Shown one piece after another: positions 1 to 7,933 of a DNA stretch of 32,994 nt; positions within the stretch are counted from its first letter, which is position 1; every line of letters begins with the position of its first letter. A program made the translations under genes and the position numbers. Source of the DNA: Methanoculleus sp. (lineage in GTDB: Archaea; Halobacteriota; Methanomicrobia; Methanomicrobiales; Methanoculleaceae); the NCBI GenBank assembly GCA_030156625.1, contig JASGMC010000013.1:1-32994 (forward strand). The letters are read 5' to 3'. The notes beneath the pieces are model-generated. The model searched no databases. It saw nothing but the letters and a program-made list of their open reading frames with translations, and was not told where the DNA came from.

Positions 1-318
1 TCCCTTCAGTGCCTGCTGAGCCTTCTTCGCCCGCTCTTTCGCCGTATACCCGGTAACCTGCTGGAGGTAGTTCCGGAACCGGCGGTTGGTGTCGATGATC
101 GTCTCGTCGTCGACGCTTTTGTCCGCCTCGGTATCGACGACCAGGGTCTTGCCCCCCGAACCGGACCAGACTTCAAGGCGCAGGAGCGCTCCGTAGGCGA
201 TGGTGTAGTGGCCGTTCTCTGAGGCCGCGGGTTCGGTCCCGAACTGGTCGCGGAGACCCTGAATCATGGATTCTGCGAGTTGTTTCGTGTATCCGCGCTT
301 GATCTGGTATTCCTGCAT
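1..318 (-). CDS. DUF5611 family protein (3' end outside window)
   Basis: A reading frame on the minus strand starts with ATG at 318 and stays open for 106 codons to the window edge, so the C-terminus is missing. The protein begins MQEYQIKRGYTKQLAESM and continues through a YGALLRLEVW segment to an RFRNYLQQVTGYTAKERAKK segment. This pattern resembles the small DUF5611 proteins of methanogens; that assignment is from memory. No catalytic motif is visible and the function is unknown. A TATA-like TTAATTTAA lies about 28 bases upstream on the same strand, so the mRNA is probably leaderless. It is transcribed divergently from the PAC2 gene. Confidence 0.7.
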   Translation of the reverse strand, partial: MQEYQIKRGYTKQLAESMIQGLRDQFGTEPAASENGHYTIAYGALLRLEVWSGSGGKTLVVDTEADKSVDDETIIDTNRRFRNYLQQVTGYTAKERAKKAQQALKG

Positions 319-357
319 AATATTTTTAAGGGACACCCAGCTATGTTAAATTAATCC
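319..357. promoter_or_regulatory. Compact divergent promoter region (DUF5611 / PAC2 gene)
   Basis: The short AT-rich gap between two divergent genes has a TATA-like AATATTTTTAAG at about 319-330 for the plus strand and TTAATTTAA at about 345-353 on the minus strand. Each lies roughly 25-50 bases before its start codon, as archaeal promoters do. Inferred from sequence only. Confidence 0.45.
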
Positions 358-377
358 AGGAGTGAGTGAGTGATCCC

Positions 378-1091
378 ATGGACGATATAAAGGTCATATC
401 CAGAGCGCTTGCCGGCGCCGAAAAAACGGTGCTGATCGGGTTCCCCGGCAGTGGGCTCGTCGGGAGTATTGCCCTGCAATACCTCGTTGAACAGATGGAG
501 TTCGAACAGATTGGGTCGATCACGAGCAAATACTTCCCGCCGGTCGCCCTCATGACGAGGGGGGTGATCAACGCTCCCGTGCGCCTCTACGAGAAGGATC
601 ACCTCACCGCGGTCGTCTCCGACGTCCCCATCCACCCGATGATCTGCTACGAGGTGGCGAACGGCATCATGGACTGGCTCACCCAGTTCGATATCCGGGA
701 GATCGTCACGATTGCAGGAATCATCACGAATGAGTCGGAAAAAAGGGTCTTCGGGGTCGCGACCAGCAGCGGGGCGCTGCAGCGTGTCTCGGACGACACG
801 ATCATCCTTCCCATGGGAAGCATCTCCGGCGTCGCTGCAAGCATCCTCACGGAGTGCAAGACACGGGGCATCCCGGGGATAGGGCTGCTCGGGGAGACGG
901 TGAACACCCCCGACCCGCGGTCCTCCGCGGCCACGATCGAGGTCTTGAACAAGATCTACAACCTCAACCTGGACATCCAGCCGCTGCTCGAGCAGGCGGT
1001 AGAGATCGAGGCGGCGATGTCCCAGATCGCCGAGCAGGTACAGAAGACCGAGGCCCCGCCCCGGAGAGAGCAGCTGCCGATGTACGGGTGA
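378..1091 (+). CDS. PAC2 family protein (proteasome assembly chaperone-like)
   Basis: The product is about 237 residues, beginning MDDIKVISRALAGAEKTVLIGFP. The early VLIGFPGSGLVGSIALQYL segment, the KYFPPVALM segment and the glycine-rich middle (GIPGIGLLGETVN) are typical of PAC2-family proteins (PF09754). Archaeal members (PbaA/PbaB type) bind the C-termini of 20S proteasome subunits; that role here is inferred from family only. I chose ATG 378; an in-frame GTG at 366 is possible, with the AGGAGTGAG at 358-366 fitting ATG 378 better by spacing. The stop codon overlaps the start of the DUF473 gene, so the two are probably co-transcribed and translationally coupled. Confidence 0.85.
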   Translation: MDDIKVISRALAGAEKTVLIGFPGSGLVGSIALQYLVEQMEFEQIGSITSKYFPPVALMTRGVINAPVRLYEKDHLTAVVSDVPIHPMICYEVANGIMDWLTQFDIREIVTIAGIITNESEKRVFGVATSSGALQRVSDDTIILPMGSISGVAASILTECKTRGIPGIGLLGETVNTPDPRSSAATIEVLNKIYNLNLDIQPLLEQAVEIEAAMSQIAEQVQKTEAPPRREQLPMYG

Positions 1092-1486
1092 TGGTCATGA
1101 AGTATGCAGCGTTAACCGGAATTTCGCCATCGGTCATTGCCGAACTCAAGACCGGCAAGGCCCGCACCCTCGAGCTGAACAGCGCCCACAACATCATCAC
1201 GCTGACCGAGACCACCCCGGGGGAGTGTATCTTCATAACGTCGGTCAACGAGGAAGACCTCTCGCCCGGAGATCCGGGGATCGTGGTAGACCTCCTTGCT
1301 CTCAGCATCGGCATGAGGCGGATCGAGATCGCCAATCCGTTCTTCTTCGAGGAGCGGGAACGGATGTCGGCCCGGATCAAGGTCCAGTTCCGGGGGACGA
1401 CCATCGCCCGCGACGTCGAAGGGCGGAAGTGGGGTGACCCGACGAAGGTCGAGATCATCCGGTCGGCATGTTACCGGGCCGGCTGA
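1091..1486 (+). CDS. DUF473 family protein
   Basis: The product is 131 residues (MVMKYAALTGISPSVIAELK...), matching the length and the N-terminal ALTGISPxVIxxL pattern I associate with DUF473 (PF04322), an archaeal family of unknown function common in methanogens. Near the middle is an IANPFFFEERERMSARIKVQF segment; no catalytic signature is evident. The start ATG at 1091 shares a base with the upstream TGA (TGATG); ATG 1097 is an alternative. The tight link with the PAC2 gene suggests co-expression but gives no direct clue to function. Confidence 0.75.
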   Translation: MVMKYAALTGISPSVIAELKTGKARTLELNSAHNIITLTETTPGECIFITSVNEEDLSPGDPGIVVDLLALSIGMRRIEIANPFFFEERERMSARIKVQFRGTTIARDVEGRKWGDPTKVEIIRSACYRAG

Positions 1487-1527
1487 TACGCTCCCCTTTC
1501 TTTTCCGACGCACCACCCCTCAAAGAG

Positions 1528-1534
1528 TTAATAA
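1528..1534 (+). promoter_or_regulatory. Box A (TATA) of tRNA-Arg
   Basis: TTAATAA lies about 35-41 bases upstream of the mature tRNA 5' end, in an otherwise GC-rich stretch. The spacing suits an archaeal box A giving a short 5' leader. Confidence 0.5.
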
Positions 1535-1568
1535 CCCCGGGCGACCAAAATGTATGGGAATACCACGG

Positions 1569-1643
1569 GGGTCTGTGGCTTAGCCAGGACATAGCGCCGG
1601 GCTTCTAACCCGGATGCCGGGGGTTCGAATCCCTCCAGGCCCG
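1569..1643 (+). tRNA. tRNA-Arg (anticodon TCT)
   Basis: A 75-base cloverleaf is visible. The 7-bp acceptor stem pairs GGGTCTG (1569-1575) with CAGGCCC (1636-1642), with one T-G pair. The anticodon stem is CCGGG/CCCGG around loop CTTCTAA, giving anticodon TCT. The T arm is GGGGG-TTCGAAT-CCCTC. The discriminator is G at 1643. CCA is not encoded, and no intron is seen. Confidence 0.95.
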
Positions 1644-1800
1644 TCTGTTTTTCGTGATCCGTTACCGCTCTCCGGCTGCACGACTGCTGCAACGTCCTTA
1701 CCGAACCCTGTGGGGCGAGGGCGTCTCCGTTTGCCTCCATATCCTGCAAAAGCCGCCTCCCCGCATCCGGCAGGCCCTCTCATGCTCAGGCTGCACAAGG

Positions 1801-1808
1801 TTTATCAC
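1801..1808 (+). promoter_or_regulatory. TATA-like box for the ABM-domain gene
   Basis: TTTATCAC lies about 30-37 bases upstream of the ATG at 1838, which would put the transcript start within about ten bases of the start codon. The interval 1644-1800 holds no gene I can support. Confidence 0.4.
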
Positions 1809-1837
1809 CCCGGGGACCTTTCGGGCCCCCGGTTGCC

Positions 1838-2167
1838 ATGGTTGTTGCACGATTGTCTACCTGGAAATTCAAGCCGGGCCAGCGCGACGCCGCGCTTGAA
1901 GTCATCTCGAAGAAAGGCGACGAGGCAGGGGAAACAAAGGGGTTCCGCGGGTACCTCTTCCTGATGCCGTCGGACGATCCGGATGCCGCCGTGCTCACTA
2001 CCCTCTGGGAGGACGAGGAATCGCTGCAGGCCTCTTCCGAAGGCATCTTCAGGGAGGTCTCCGGGGAAGTGGAGCGGTACACGGCATCCCCTCCCGAGGT
2101 GAAGAAACTGCACGTACACTCGGCCGAGATCGCCGAGATTGTCCCTGAGCTTGCAAAGCCGGCGTAA
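1838..2167 (+). CDS. Antibiotic biosynthesis monooxygenase (ABM) domain protein
   Basis: The product is 109 residues, starting MVVARLSTWKFKPGQRDAAL. The length and the layout (first beta strand with VVARLSTWKFKPGQ, a helix, then FRGYLFLMPSDDPDAAVLTTLWEDEESLQA) match the dimeric alpha/beta-barrel ABM superfamily. In such proteins the GF(R)GY..L and L-T-x-WE-D-ESLxA segments are characteristic. The family includes quinol monooxygenases, haem-degrading proteins and many uncharacterised stress proteins, so the substrate cannot be named. It is a monocistronic gene convergent with metG. Confidence 0.75.
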   Translation: MVVARLSTWKFKPGQRDAALEVISKKGDEAGETKGFRGYLFLMPSDDPDAAVLTTLWEDEESLQASSEGIFREVSGEVERYTASPPEVKKLHVHSAEIAEIVPELAKPA

Positions 2168-2254
2168 GTGCCGTTCGAACCGGTGCGACGTGTTTCGACG
2201 GCTCTCCTGCCCGGCGGGCGGTGGCGTATCGTTGTCTATGAAAGGTTGTTGAGT

Positions 2255-2260
2255 AAAAAA
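2255..2260 (-). terminator. T-run after metG
   Basis: On the minus strand six T residues (TTTTTT) lie about 21 bases past the metG stop codon. Oligo-T tracts serve as archaeal terminators. There is no strong hairpin. Confidence 0.4.
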
Positions 2261-2280
2261 GATTGACCGGGCCGTCCCCC

Positions 2281-4275
2281 TCACCGCACCTTCGTCCCCG
2301 GCTTGACCGGGCGGAGGGGGACGAGAAGCGAGGCCTCGTCGCCGGCGGCGAGGATCATCCCCCTGCTCTCGACGCCGAAGATCTTGGCCGGGGCGAGGTT
2401 TGCTATCAGCGCCACGTCTTTGCCCACCAGATCGTCGGGGGCGTAAAACTCTGCGATGCCGCTGACCACCTGGCGCTTCTCGCCACCGAGGTCGACGACG
2501 AGTTTGTAGAGCTTCTTCGAGCCCTTGATCGGTTCGGCCGAGACGACCCTTGCTATCCGGATGTCGAGATTTCCGAACTCCTCGATGGTGACGGTGGGCA
2601 TCTTCGGTTCGGCGGCCGCTTTTGCCTCCTCGACCCGCAGGTTGAGCGTCTTTTCGAGTTCGGCGATCCGGTCCTTCTCGATCTTTTCAAACAGAGGGAC
2701 GGGCTTTGCAAGCGCTCTGGCTCCCACCGGCGCCGTGGCCTCGGCGATCGGGTGATCCGCGATGCTATCCTCGTAGCCGAGCATCGTCCAGGCCCGCTGC
2801 GTCGACTCGGGCATCAGCGGTTCGAAGACGAGGACGAGCGCTTTCACGATCTGGAGACAGTCGGCGATCACCTGCTGTGCCGCGGCCCGGTCCTCCTTGA
2901 TCAGCTTCCAGGGGGCGTTGTTCTGGATGTAGGCGTTCCCGAACGATGCGAGCGCCATCATCGAATCGACGGCGTTCTTGAAGTCGTAGTCGCGCATCAG
3001 GGCATCGATTCCGGCGAGCGACCGTTCGATCTCCTCGACGACCTCCGGCCGGGGGGCGAGGTCGGGCACGCCGGAGAACTCCTTCTCGGCGAAATACATC
3101 GTCCGGTAGATGAAGTTCCCGAGCGTCCCGACGATCTCGTTATTCACCCGCTCGGCGTAGACCTTCCAGGAGAAGTCGAGTTCCTTCGTGTGGTTGGTGT
3201 AGGAGAGGAGGTAGTAGCGGAGGTAGTCCGCCGGGAGCCCCACATCAAGATAGTCGTCGTTCGTCCAGACGACGTAGCCGCGGGACTTCGAGAACTTTTT
3301 GCCCTCGATCGTGACCATGCCGCTCGCGACCACCGCATACGGGAGGCCGTAGCCCGCCGCCTTGAGGAGCGCGGGCCAGAAGATGCAGTGGTGGTAGATG
3401 ATGTCCCCGCCGATGAAGTGCGTGACACGGGTATCGTCGCCGCACCAGTAGTCCTTCCAGTCGGCGCCGGCATTCTCTGCCCACTCCTTCGTGAACGATA
3501 TGTAGCCGATGGGCGCGTCGACCCAGACGTAGACGACGAGGTCGTCGCTCCCCGGGAACTTGACGCCCCAGTCGAGCGTCCGGGTGATGCACCAGTCGTG
3601 CAGGAGTTCCTTCACCCAGCCGAGGGCGTAGTTCCGGGCGGTGGATGTGCCCCGGAGGTCGGGGAGGTAGTCGAGGAGGAACTCCCGGAACGCCGAGAGC
3701 TTGAAGAAGTAGTGCTCCTGCTCCCGGTATTCCGCCTTACCGCCGCAGACCTTGCAGATCGCGTCCCTGATCTCGCCGGGCTCCAGGTGCTGCCCGCACC
3801 CCTGGTCGCACTCGTCGCCCCGGGCAACCGCACCGCAGTGGGGGCAGATCCCCTCCACGTAGCGGTCCGGGAGGAACCGCTCGCAGTCCGGGCAGTAACT
3901 CTGGCTGACGGTCTCTGCGTAGACGTAGCCGTTCTCGATGAGCCGCTCGACGATCGAACGGGTGGTCTCGTGGTTCATGGCGTCGTCGGTCATGCCGAAC
4001 CGGTCGAAGACGACCTCCATCCGCCGGAACGTATCGTAGAAGTGCTGGTGATAACGCTCCGAGAGGGCGCGGGGGGTCGAGCCCTCCTGCTCGGCGCTGA
4101 TCACGATCGGGGTTCCGTGGTTATCGGAACCGCATACAAAGACGACCTCCTCCCCGGACCGGCGCATATACCGCACGTAGAAATCCGCCGGCACGTAGGT
4201 CCGCAGGTGCCCGATATGGCAGGGACCGTTCGTGTACGGGAGCCCGCACGTTACCAGTAACGGCTTACCACTCAT
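2281..4275 (-). CDS. metG: Methionyl-tRNA synthetase
   Basis: The 664-residue product charges tRNA-Met with methionine in the cytoplasm. It has the class I HIGH motif (HIGH at residues 20-23 in [12 protein letters not shown]), the [11 protein letters not shown] segment, a zinc-binding knuckle region at about 126-180 with four Cys pairs or clusters (CPDC, CPHC, CDQGC, CKVC), and a KMSKS signature variant KFSKS at about 326-332. A C-terminal tRNA-binding OB-fold (EMAP/Trbp111-like, from about residue 560, [12 protein letters not shown]) is fused to the catalytic body, the usual arrangement. ATG 4275 lies about 25 bases downstream of a minus-strand TATA-like box, so the mRNA is probably leaderless. 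Confidence 0.97.
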   Translation of the reverse strand: MSGKPLLVTCGLPYTNGPCHIGHLRTYVPADFYVRYMRRSGEEVVFVCGSDNHGTPIVISAEQEGSTPRALSERYHQHFYDTFRRMEVVFDRFGMTDDAMNHETTRSIVERLIENGYVYAETVSQSYCPDCERFLPDRYVEGICPHCGAVARGDECDQGCGQHLEPGEIRDAICKVCGGKAEYREQEHYFFKLSAFREFLLDYLPDLRGTSTARNYALGWVKELLHDWCITRTLDWGVKFPGSDDLVVYVWVDAPIGYISFTKEWAENAGADWKDYWCGDDTRVTHFIGGDIIYHHCIFWPALLKAAGYGLPYAVVASGMVTIEGKKFSKSRGYVVWTNDDYLDVGLPADYLRYYLLSYTNHTKELDFSWKVYAERVNNEIVGTLGNFIYRTMYFAEKEFSGVPDLAPRPEVVEEIERSLAGIDALMRDYDFKNAVDSMMALASFGNAYIQNNAPWKLIKEDRAAAQQVIADCLQIVKALVLVFEPLMPESTQRAWTMLGYEDSIADHPIAEATAPVGARALAKPVPLFEKIEKDRIAELEKTLNLRVEEAKAAAEPKMPTVTIEEFGNLDIRIARVVSAEPIKGSKKLYKLVVDLGGEKRQVVSGIAEFYAPDDLVGKDVALIANLAPAKIFGVESRGMILAAGDEASLLVPLRPVKPGTKVR

Positions 4276-4297
4276 CCTTATCTACTCTGGTTGCGAT

Positions 4298-4305
4298 GCT
4301 AATAA
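4298..4305 (-). promoter_or_regulatory. TATA-like box of metG in a 42-base divergent gap
   Basis: TTTATTAG on the minus strand lies 23-30 bases upstream of the metG ATG, an ideal leaderless spacing. The divergent unknown gene at 4318 starts only 13 bases beyond it, so its own promoter must lie in the same gap or inside the metG 5' end. Confidence 0.45.
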
Positions 4306-4317
4306 AGACACCAGCGC

Positions 4318-5103
4318 ATGGCACGACGGATCACGATACCGGTTCGGTCCTTCGGCTCCGAGGCCGGGGTGCCTACGGTCCAGGAACTCGCGGAATGGCT
4401 GAACGGGAAACGGGGCGAGGAGGCGGACCTCGTCACCTACCGGCTCGAGCGCTCGCTCGACGGCCAGGAGGACGTGGCGGTGCCCGCCGCCGGCGGCGTC
4501 TTCTACGGCGAGCGGTGGCGCCGGGCCTTCCAGGGCATGGCGGACGGGGTGCTCGTCGATGAGCCGGGCATCGACCCGTCCGCTCTGATCGCGGATGCGC
4601 ACCTCATCGGCGCGAGGCGAAGAGATGCCTGGCTCTCCCTCCCCGCCCCTCACCTGCTCGGGTTCCGCGACGCCTACATGGGAGACGTTGAGGAGTTTAA
4701 CGAGACCATAGCGGATTCTTACGCCCGGCTCGCACGGGAGATGCGGGATCTGGGCGTGCAGGGCCACGTTCTGGTCGCGGAGGAGGCGGATGCGATCGAA
4801 CTCGAGAGGCTTGCCGGCCGAAAAGTTCTCTTCTTCCCCAAAAACCCGACGAAGTTCGACCTCGAACTGCTGCTCGAGTACCAGGGCGCTCTCGTCCTCC
4901 CGGCAAACGACCTTAACCGGGCGGCGGACCTGGTGGAGCGGTTCCGTGTCCGGAAGCTGATCCTCCTCGACCCGGAGGCTAAAGACCTTGCGGCGGCGGC
5001 CGAACTCGTCGACCCGGATATGCTCGAGGCCGGCGGCTACTGCGAGAAATCCTGCCCGGACTACTGGAAGAGCCTGGTCGAGCGGGCGTTCATTCCTCGA
5101 TAG
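4318..5103 (+). CDS. Conserved-looking hypothetical protein, divergent from metG
   Basis: The 261-residue product (MARRITIPVRSFGSEAGVPT...) is not a family I recognise. It is acidic and soluble, without a signal peptide or membrane helices. The middle contains a FRDAYMGDVEEFNETIADSYARLAREMRDLGVQ stretch likely to be helical, followed by alternating strand/helix segments (VLVAEEAD, KVLFFPKNPTKFDLELLLEY, KLILLDPEAKDL). The C-terminus has two close cysteines in YCEKSCPDYW, which could be a metal or redox site. Codon use is the same GC-rich style as its neighbours, which supports real coding. The end overlaps the convergent DHH gene by 14 bases. Confidence 0.75.
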   Translation: MARRITIPVRSFGSEAGVPTVQELAEWLNGKRGEEADLVTYRLERSLDGQEDVAVPAAGGVFYGERWRRAFQGMADGVLVDEPGIDPSALIADAHLIGARRRDAWLSLPAPHLLGFRDAYMGDVEEFNETIADSYARLAREMRDLGVQGHVLVAEEADAIELERLAGRKVLFFPKNPTKFDLELLLEYQGALVLPANDLNRAADLVERFRVRKLILLDPEAKDLAAAAELVDPDMLEAGGYCEKSCPDYWKSLVERAFIPR

Positions 5104-6064
5104 ACTCCGCCTTCTCCGCCAGGCGGCGGTAATGACGGTTCCTTTTCACGAGCCAGAAGAGGAGCCGGTCGAGGAGGCTGAACGGGAACGTCCCCCCGGC
5201 CGCGTTGGGGTGGCCCCCGCCGGAGAACTCACGGGCGATGAGGTGGCTGATCGGGGGGACGGACCGGATGGAGATGCGCCCGTTTGAGGAAACGACCACC
5301 TCGATATCGGTGCCGAGTTCGTCGCGGATGGCGTGGGCGGTCTCGCTCGGGTAGCCGTAGAGGGGGGCGAACGCGATCCGGTAACGGCCATCGGCTATGA
5401 TGGTGGTGTGCTTGAGGCTCTTTTCGATGTCGCGCTCCATCTCGCGGACGATTCGGCCGTACTCGCTCTCGACCTTCGCATCGACGATCGTCCCCCCAAC
5501 AAAATTGTCGCGGACGTACTCCCGGCAGCCCTTCAGCATCACCACCTGGCCGAGCATCTTCGACCGGGGGTCCCGGTGCTTCCAGAGGTCGTAGTCGCAG
5601 ACGACCCGCGCGATCTCCTCCGCCACCGGATCATCGGGGGCAAGGTCGCGTGCGACGATCCCGGTGGCGCAGACGGCGACGTCGATGTGGAGGAGGCTCG
5701 TCTTCTTCTCGACGGCCCGGATCTCCTCGTCCTTCCAGCGGTGGTGGTCGCGCCACTCGATCCGCCATCCGTTCGACCGGGCCTTGGCGAGCCTCTGCTC
5801 GACGCCCCGCTGATACCCGATATCCGATATGCTGAGGAGGTCGCCCCGCCCCGGAGAGCCTGCCACGGCGTCGAGAAGGGAGGGGAACTTGCCGACCGAA
5901 GCCCAGATCGTGAAGACGTTCCCGTGCTTCCTCCGGTGAATGGCATCGCTCCCGACGGCGTCGAGGTCATTGTGCGTGAGGTGCACGACGGTCTCAGTCC
6001 TTCCGGAGAGCGCCTGCATAAGGTTCGTGCCCCGGGTATCCGGCTTCTGATCGTTTCGGCCCAT
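5090..6064 (-). CDS. DHH/DHHA1 family phosphoesterase
   Basis: The 324-residue product belongs to the DHH superfamily of metal-dependent phosphoesterases (RecJ, NrnA, cyclic-dinucleotide or oligoribonucleotide hydrolases). The HNDLDAVGSDAIHR segment (about residues 30-43) is the first metal motif. An SDIGY segment, the DHH motif itself in WRDHHRWKDEE and LLHIDVAVCATGIV follow. The C-terminal DHHA1 substrate-binding domain ends in the characteristic SGGGHPNAAGG. The substrate cannot be told; nanoRNA or nucleotide phosphates are typical of this two-domain size. ATG 6064 sits about 27-34 bases below a TATA-like box; a second in-frame ATG (MQALSGRTE) is an alternative. Confidence 0.9.
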   Translation of the reverse strand: MGRNDQKPDTRGTNLMQALSGRTETVVHLTHNDLDAVGSDAIHRRKHGNVFTIWASVGKFPSLLDAVAGSPGRGDLLSISDIGYQRGVEQRLAKARSNGWRIEWRDHHRWKDEEIRAVEKKTSLLHIDVAVCATGIVARDLAPDDPVAEEIARVVCDYDLWKHRDPRSKMLGQVVMLKGCREYVRDNFVGGTIVDAKVESEYGRIVREMERDIEKSLKHTTIIADGRYRIAFAPLYGYPSETAHAIRDELGTDIEVVVSSNGRISIRSVPPISHLIAREFSGGGHPNAAGGTFPFSLLDRLLFWLVKRNRHYRRLAEKAESIEE

Positions 6065-6090
6065 TGCTCTTTAACATCGATGTACAACGT

Positions 6091-6098
6091 GATAAACA
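6091..6098 (-). promoter_or_regulatory. TATA-like box of the DHH gene
   Basis: TGTTTATC on the minus strand lies 27-34 bases upstream of ATG 6064, supporting that start and an almost leaderless transcript. Confidence 0.45.
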
Positions 6099-6166
6099 GG
6101 CGGTTTGGGGTCCGCTGTCGTCCCGCCACCCCGGTACGGGAGGGTGCCCGTCCGGCGAGGACAGAA

Positions 6167-6173
6167 TTTATTA
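6167..6173 (+). promoter_or_regulatory. Box A (TATA) of tRNA-Phe
   Basis: TTTATTA lies 30-36 bases before the mature tRNA-Phe 5' end, the expected distance for an archaeal tRNA promoter. Confidence 0.55.
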
Positions 6174-6202
6174 GGGACGGCCGACAACATTGTAAGGCAG
6201 AA

Positions 6203-6276
6203 GCCCCTGTAGCTCAGACTGGGAGAGCGCCAGACTGAAGATCTGGTTGTCCCCGGTTCAAATCCGGGCGGGGGCA
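6203..6276 (+). tRNA. tRNA-Phe (anticodon GAA)
   Basis: A 74-base cloverleaf. The acceptor stem pairs GCCCCTG (6203-6209) with CGGGGGC (6269-6275). The D stem is GCTC/GAGC. The anticodon stem CCAGA/TCTGG encloses loop CTGAAGA with anticodon GAA. The T arm is CCCGG-TTCAAAT-CCGGG. The discriminator is A at 6276. CCA is not encoded. Confidence 0.96.
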
Positions 6277-6423
6277 CTTCGAGCAACTTTTCTGACGCCT
6301 TCGCTTCCAAAAATGATTATGGAGATTGCCAGGGCTCAACCCGGAATAGTCCTTCCGATGCTCCGATCCGCACAGATGGGAATAAGAAAAGGTCGGACCG
6401 CCCTTTCGGACGGCAGATTTCCG

Positions 6424-6861
6424 TTACGCCAGGGTGTAACCCGATTGCTCCCCTTGGGCGCGCCGGAAGCGTTCTCTCATATCGAACCGCTCTGATCTGT
6501 CAAGGAACGATTCGGCCGCCTTGAGCAGCCGCTCTTCGCTATCGATATGGAATTGCACCCGCCGTTTCAGATCCTGGATGGCAGGCGCCCACTCCGTTCC
6601 GGTAATCTCGATCCTGTCCAGTCGATCCAGGCCGACCCTGATCGAGTTGTGTTCGGCGAGGGAATCTTCGATCCGTTCATTCATTTCCGACCTCATCCGC
6701 TCGTATATCGTCACTTCCTCACCGTACATATGCGAGTACAGCAATCCCCTGGCAACGCTGTAGGTTTCGGAGTTTGCGCGCTCGTGCACTTCCAGATCGC
6801 CCAGCACCTTCAGGATCTCCTCATGATCCTGCCTGATCGCCTCAATAATATCCTGGTCCAC
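6424..6861 (-). CDS. Hemerythrin-like HHE domain protein
   Basis: The product is about 145 residues and consists of a single four-helix HHE domain. The diiron ligand pattern is complete: His in IRQDHEEIL, HxxxE in YSHMYGEEV, His in LAEHNSIRV, and HxxxE in VQFHIDSEE. HHE proteins bind a non-haem diiron centre and act in oxygen, NO or iron sensing, or repair; which applies here is unknown. I chose GTG 6861 (VDQDIIEAI) because GGGGGAG lies about five bases upstream. GTG 6891 would add ten residues with a weaker ribosome site. A TATA-like GTTATCTATT lies at 6901-6910. It is a single gene. Confidence 0.85.
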   Translation of the reverse strand: MDQDIIEAIRQDHEEILKVLGDLEVHERANSETYSVARGLLYSHMYGEEVTIYERMRSEMNERIEDSLAEHNSIRVGLDRLDRIEITGTEWAPAIQDLKRRVQFHIDSEERLLKAAESFLDRSERFDMRERFRRAQGEQSGYTLA

Positions 6862-6900
6862 ATATACTCCCCCGGGTGCCGTTCCTGACACATCGGTCAG

Positions 6901-6910
6901 AATAGATAAC
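6901..6910 (-). promoter_or_regulatory. TATA-like box of the HHE gene
   Basis: GTTATCTATT on the minus strand precedes GTG 6861 by about 40-49 bases, giving a predicted leader of about 15-20 bases. The stretch 6911-7087 otherwise shows no gene. Confidence 0.35.
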
Positions 6911-7087
6911 AGTATCGTCCAGAGAGAGCGGGGCGGGATCTCACGTGGTTAAGACTCCATCAGCCTCACCATCACCGCCACGGCCCCGCCGACCCGCATC
7001 TGCCGCCATCACCCGGTGTCACGGATGTGTCGTTGCGCCTTCCGGCCATGCAGATAGCCTATCTACCATTAAGACAGAGAGAACCTG

Positions 7088-7738
7088 ATGCGCATCAAAT
7101 TCTGTGGAACAGCCAGTCTTGCGGATATGCGGTGTGCAATCGATGCGGGCTGCGATGCTATGGGCTTCATCATGGGCGTGACTCATCAGAGCAGTGATTT
7201 CGTAGCGGCGGCAGAAGCCGCGGAGATGATACGCCATCTCCCGCCGTTCATCGAGCCGGTCGCGGTCACTCACCTGCAGGAGACGGACGACCTGATCGGG
7301 CTGGTGAGAGACTCACGCTGCACGACGCTGCAGGTCCAGAATACCGTCGAACCCTCCGAACTGGATGTCATCCGCGACGCTCTCCCGTACCTCAAGATCG
7401 TGAAAGCCGTTCACGTGACGGACGCATCGGCCATCGAGACGGGAAAACTCTATGAACCTTACGCCGATGCGCTCATTCTCGACACCAGGACGGCGGAGAA
7501 GATCGGCGGAACGGGAATCGCTCACGACTGGAATATCAGTGCAAAAATCGTGGCAACCTCGGCAATTCCCGTGATACTCGCAGGAGGACTCAAGCCGGAG
7601 AATGTTAGAGAGGCAATACGGAAAGTCCGCCCGTACGGAGTCGACGTGCATACCGGCGTCAAGAAAGACGGCGCCCGCAACCCCAAGAGAACCCTGGCTT
7701 TCGCCCGCGAAGCAAGAAGCGCTCTGCTGGAAGAGTGA
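7088..7738 (+). CDS. TrpF-like (phosphoribosylanthranilate isomerase family) protein
   Basis: The 216-residue product is a TrpF-type TIM barrel. It begins MRIKFCGTASLADMRCAIDAGCDAMGF, with Cys6 matching the catalytic general base. Asp132 in LILDTRT matches the catalytic acid, followed by GGTGIAHDW and the phosphate-binding LAGGLKPENV and GVDVHTGVK segments. However, the loop after GFI (GVTHQSSDF) lacks the substrate-binding Arg found in canonical TrpF (SKR/SPR motif). The usual QLHG motif also reads QVQN (82-85). No other trp gene is nearby. It may be a genuine but divergent isomerase or a TrpF paralogue with another substrate. Confidence 0.8.
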   Translation: MRIKFCGTASLADMRCAIDAGCDAMGFIMGVTHQSSDFVAAAEAAEMIRHLPPFIEPVAVTHLQETDDLIGLVRDSRCTTLQVQNTVEPSELDVIRDALPYLKIVKAVHVTDASAIETGKLYEPYADALILDTRTAEKIGGTGIAHDWNISAKIVATSAIPVILAGGLKPENVREAIRKVRPYGVDVHTGVKKDGARNPKRTLAFAREARSALLEE

Positions 7739-7779
7739 GCGGCCGCACCACCGCCACAGGGCAGCGCCAAAAAGCAAAG

Positions 7780-7870
7780 TCTTTATCCAGCCGTCAGATA
7801 GAAATGCCGATGAACATTGCATCAGGCTGGAGAACCGGGCACGCCGGGACTCATTCTGCCTACCTTTATT
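7780..7870 (+). promoter_or_regulatory. Two TATA-like boxes before the PAS/GAF kinase gene
   Basis: TCTTTATCC at about 7779-7787 and CCTTTATTA at about 7863-7871 both resemble archaeal TATA boxes. The second is about 65 bases from the chosen kinase start, giving a leader of about 40 bases. The first might serve a very short reading frame at 7804-7905, which I do not call as a gene. Confidence 0.3.
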
Positions 7871-7933
7871 ACAGCCCACATCAGAATCTTCTCTTCCGAA
7901 CATAGCCGGAATATCAGGGAGACCAACCGCGCC

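Noticed and set aside
2263-4260. 665-residue plus-strand frame opposite metG
   Set aside because: It is the antisense shadow of a clear MetRS gene; GC-rich codons suppress stop codons on the opposite strand. It has an Asp/Glu/Arg/Val-rich composition and no domain.
7804-7905. 33-codon frame starting 17 bases after a TATA-like box
   Set aside because: It has a plausible promoter distance but no homology I recognise and no ribosome site; more likely part of the kinase leader.
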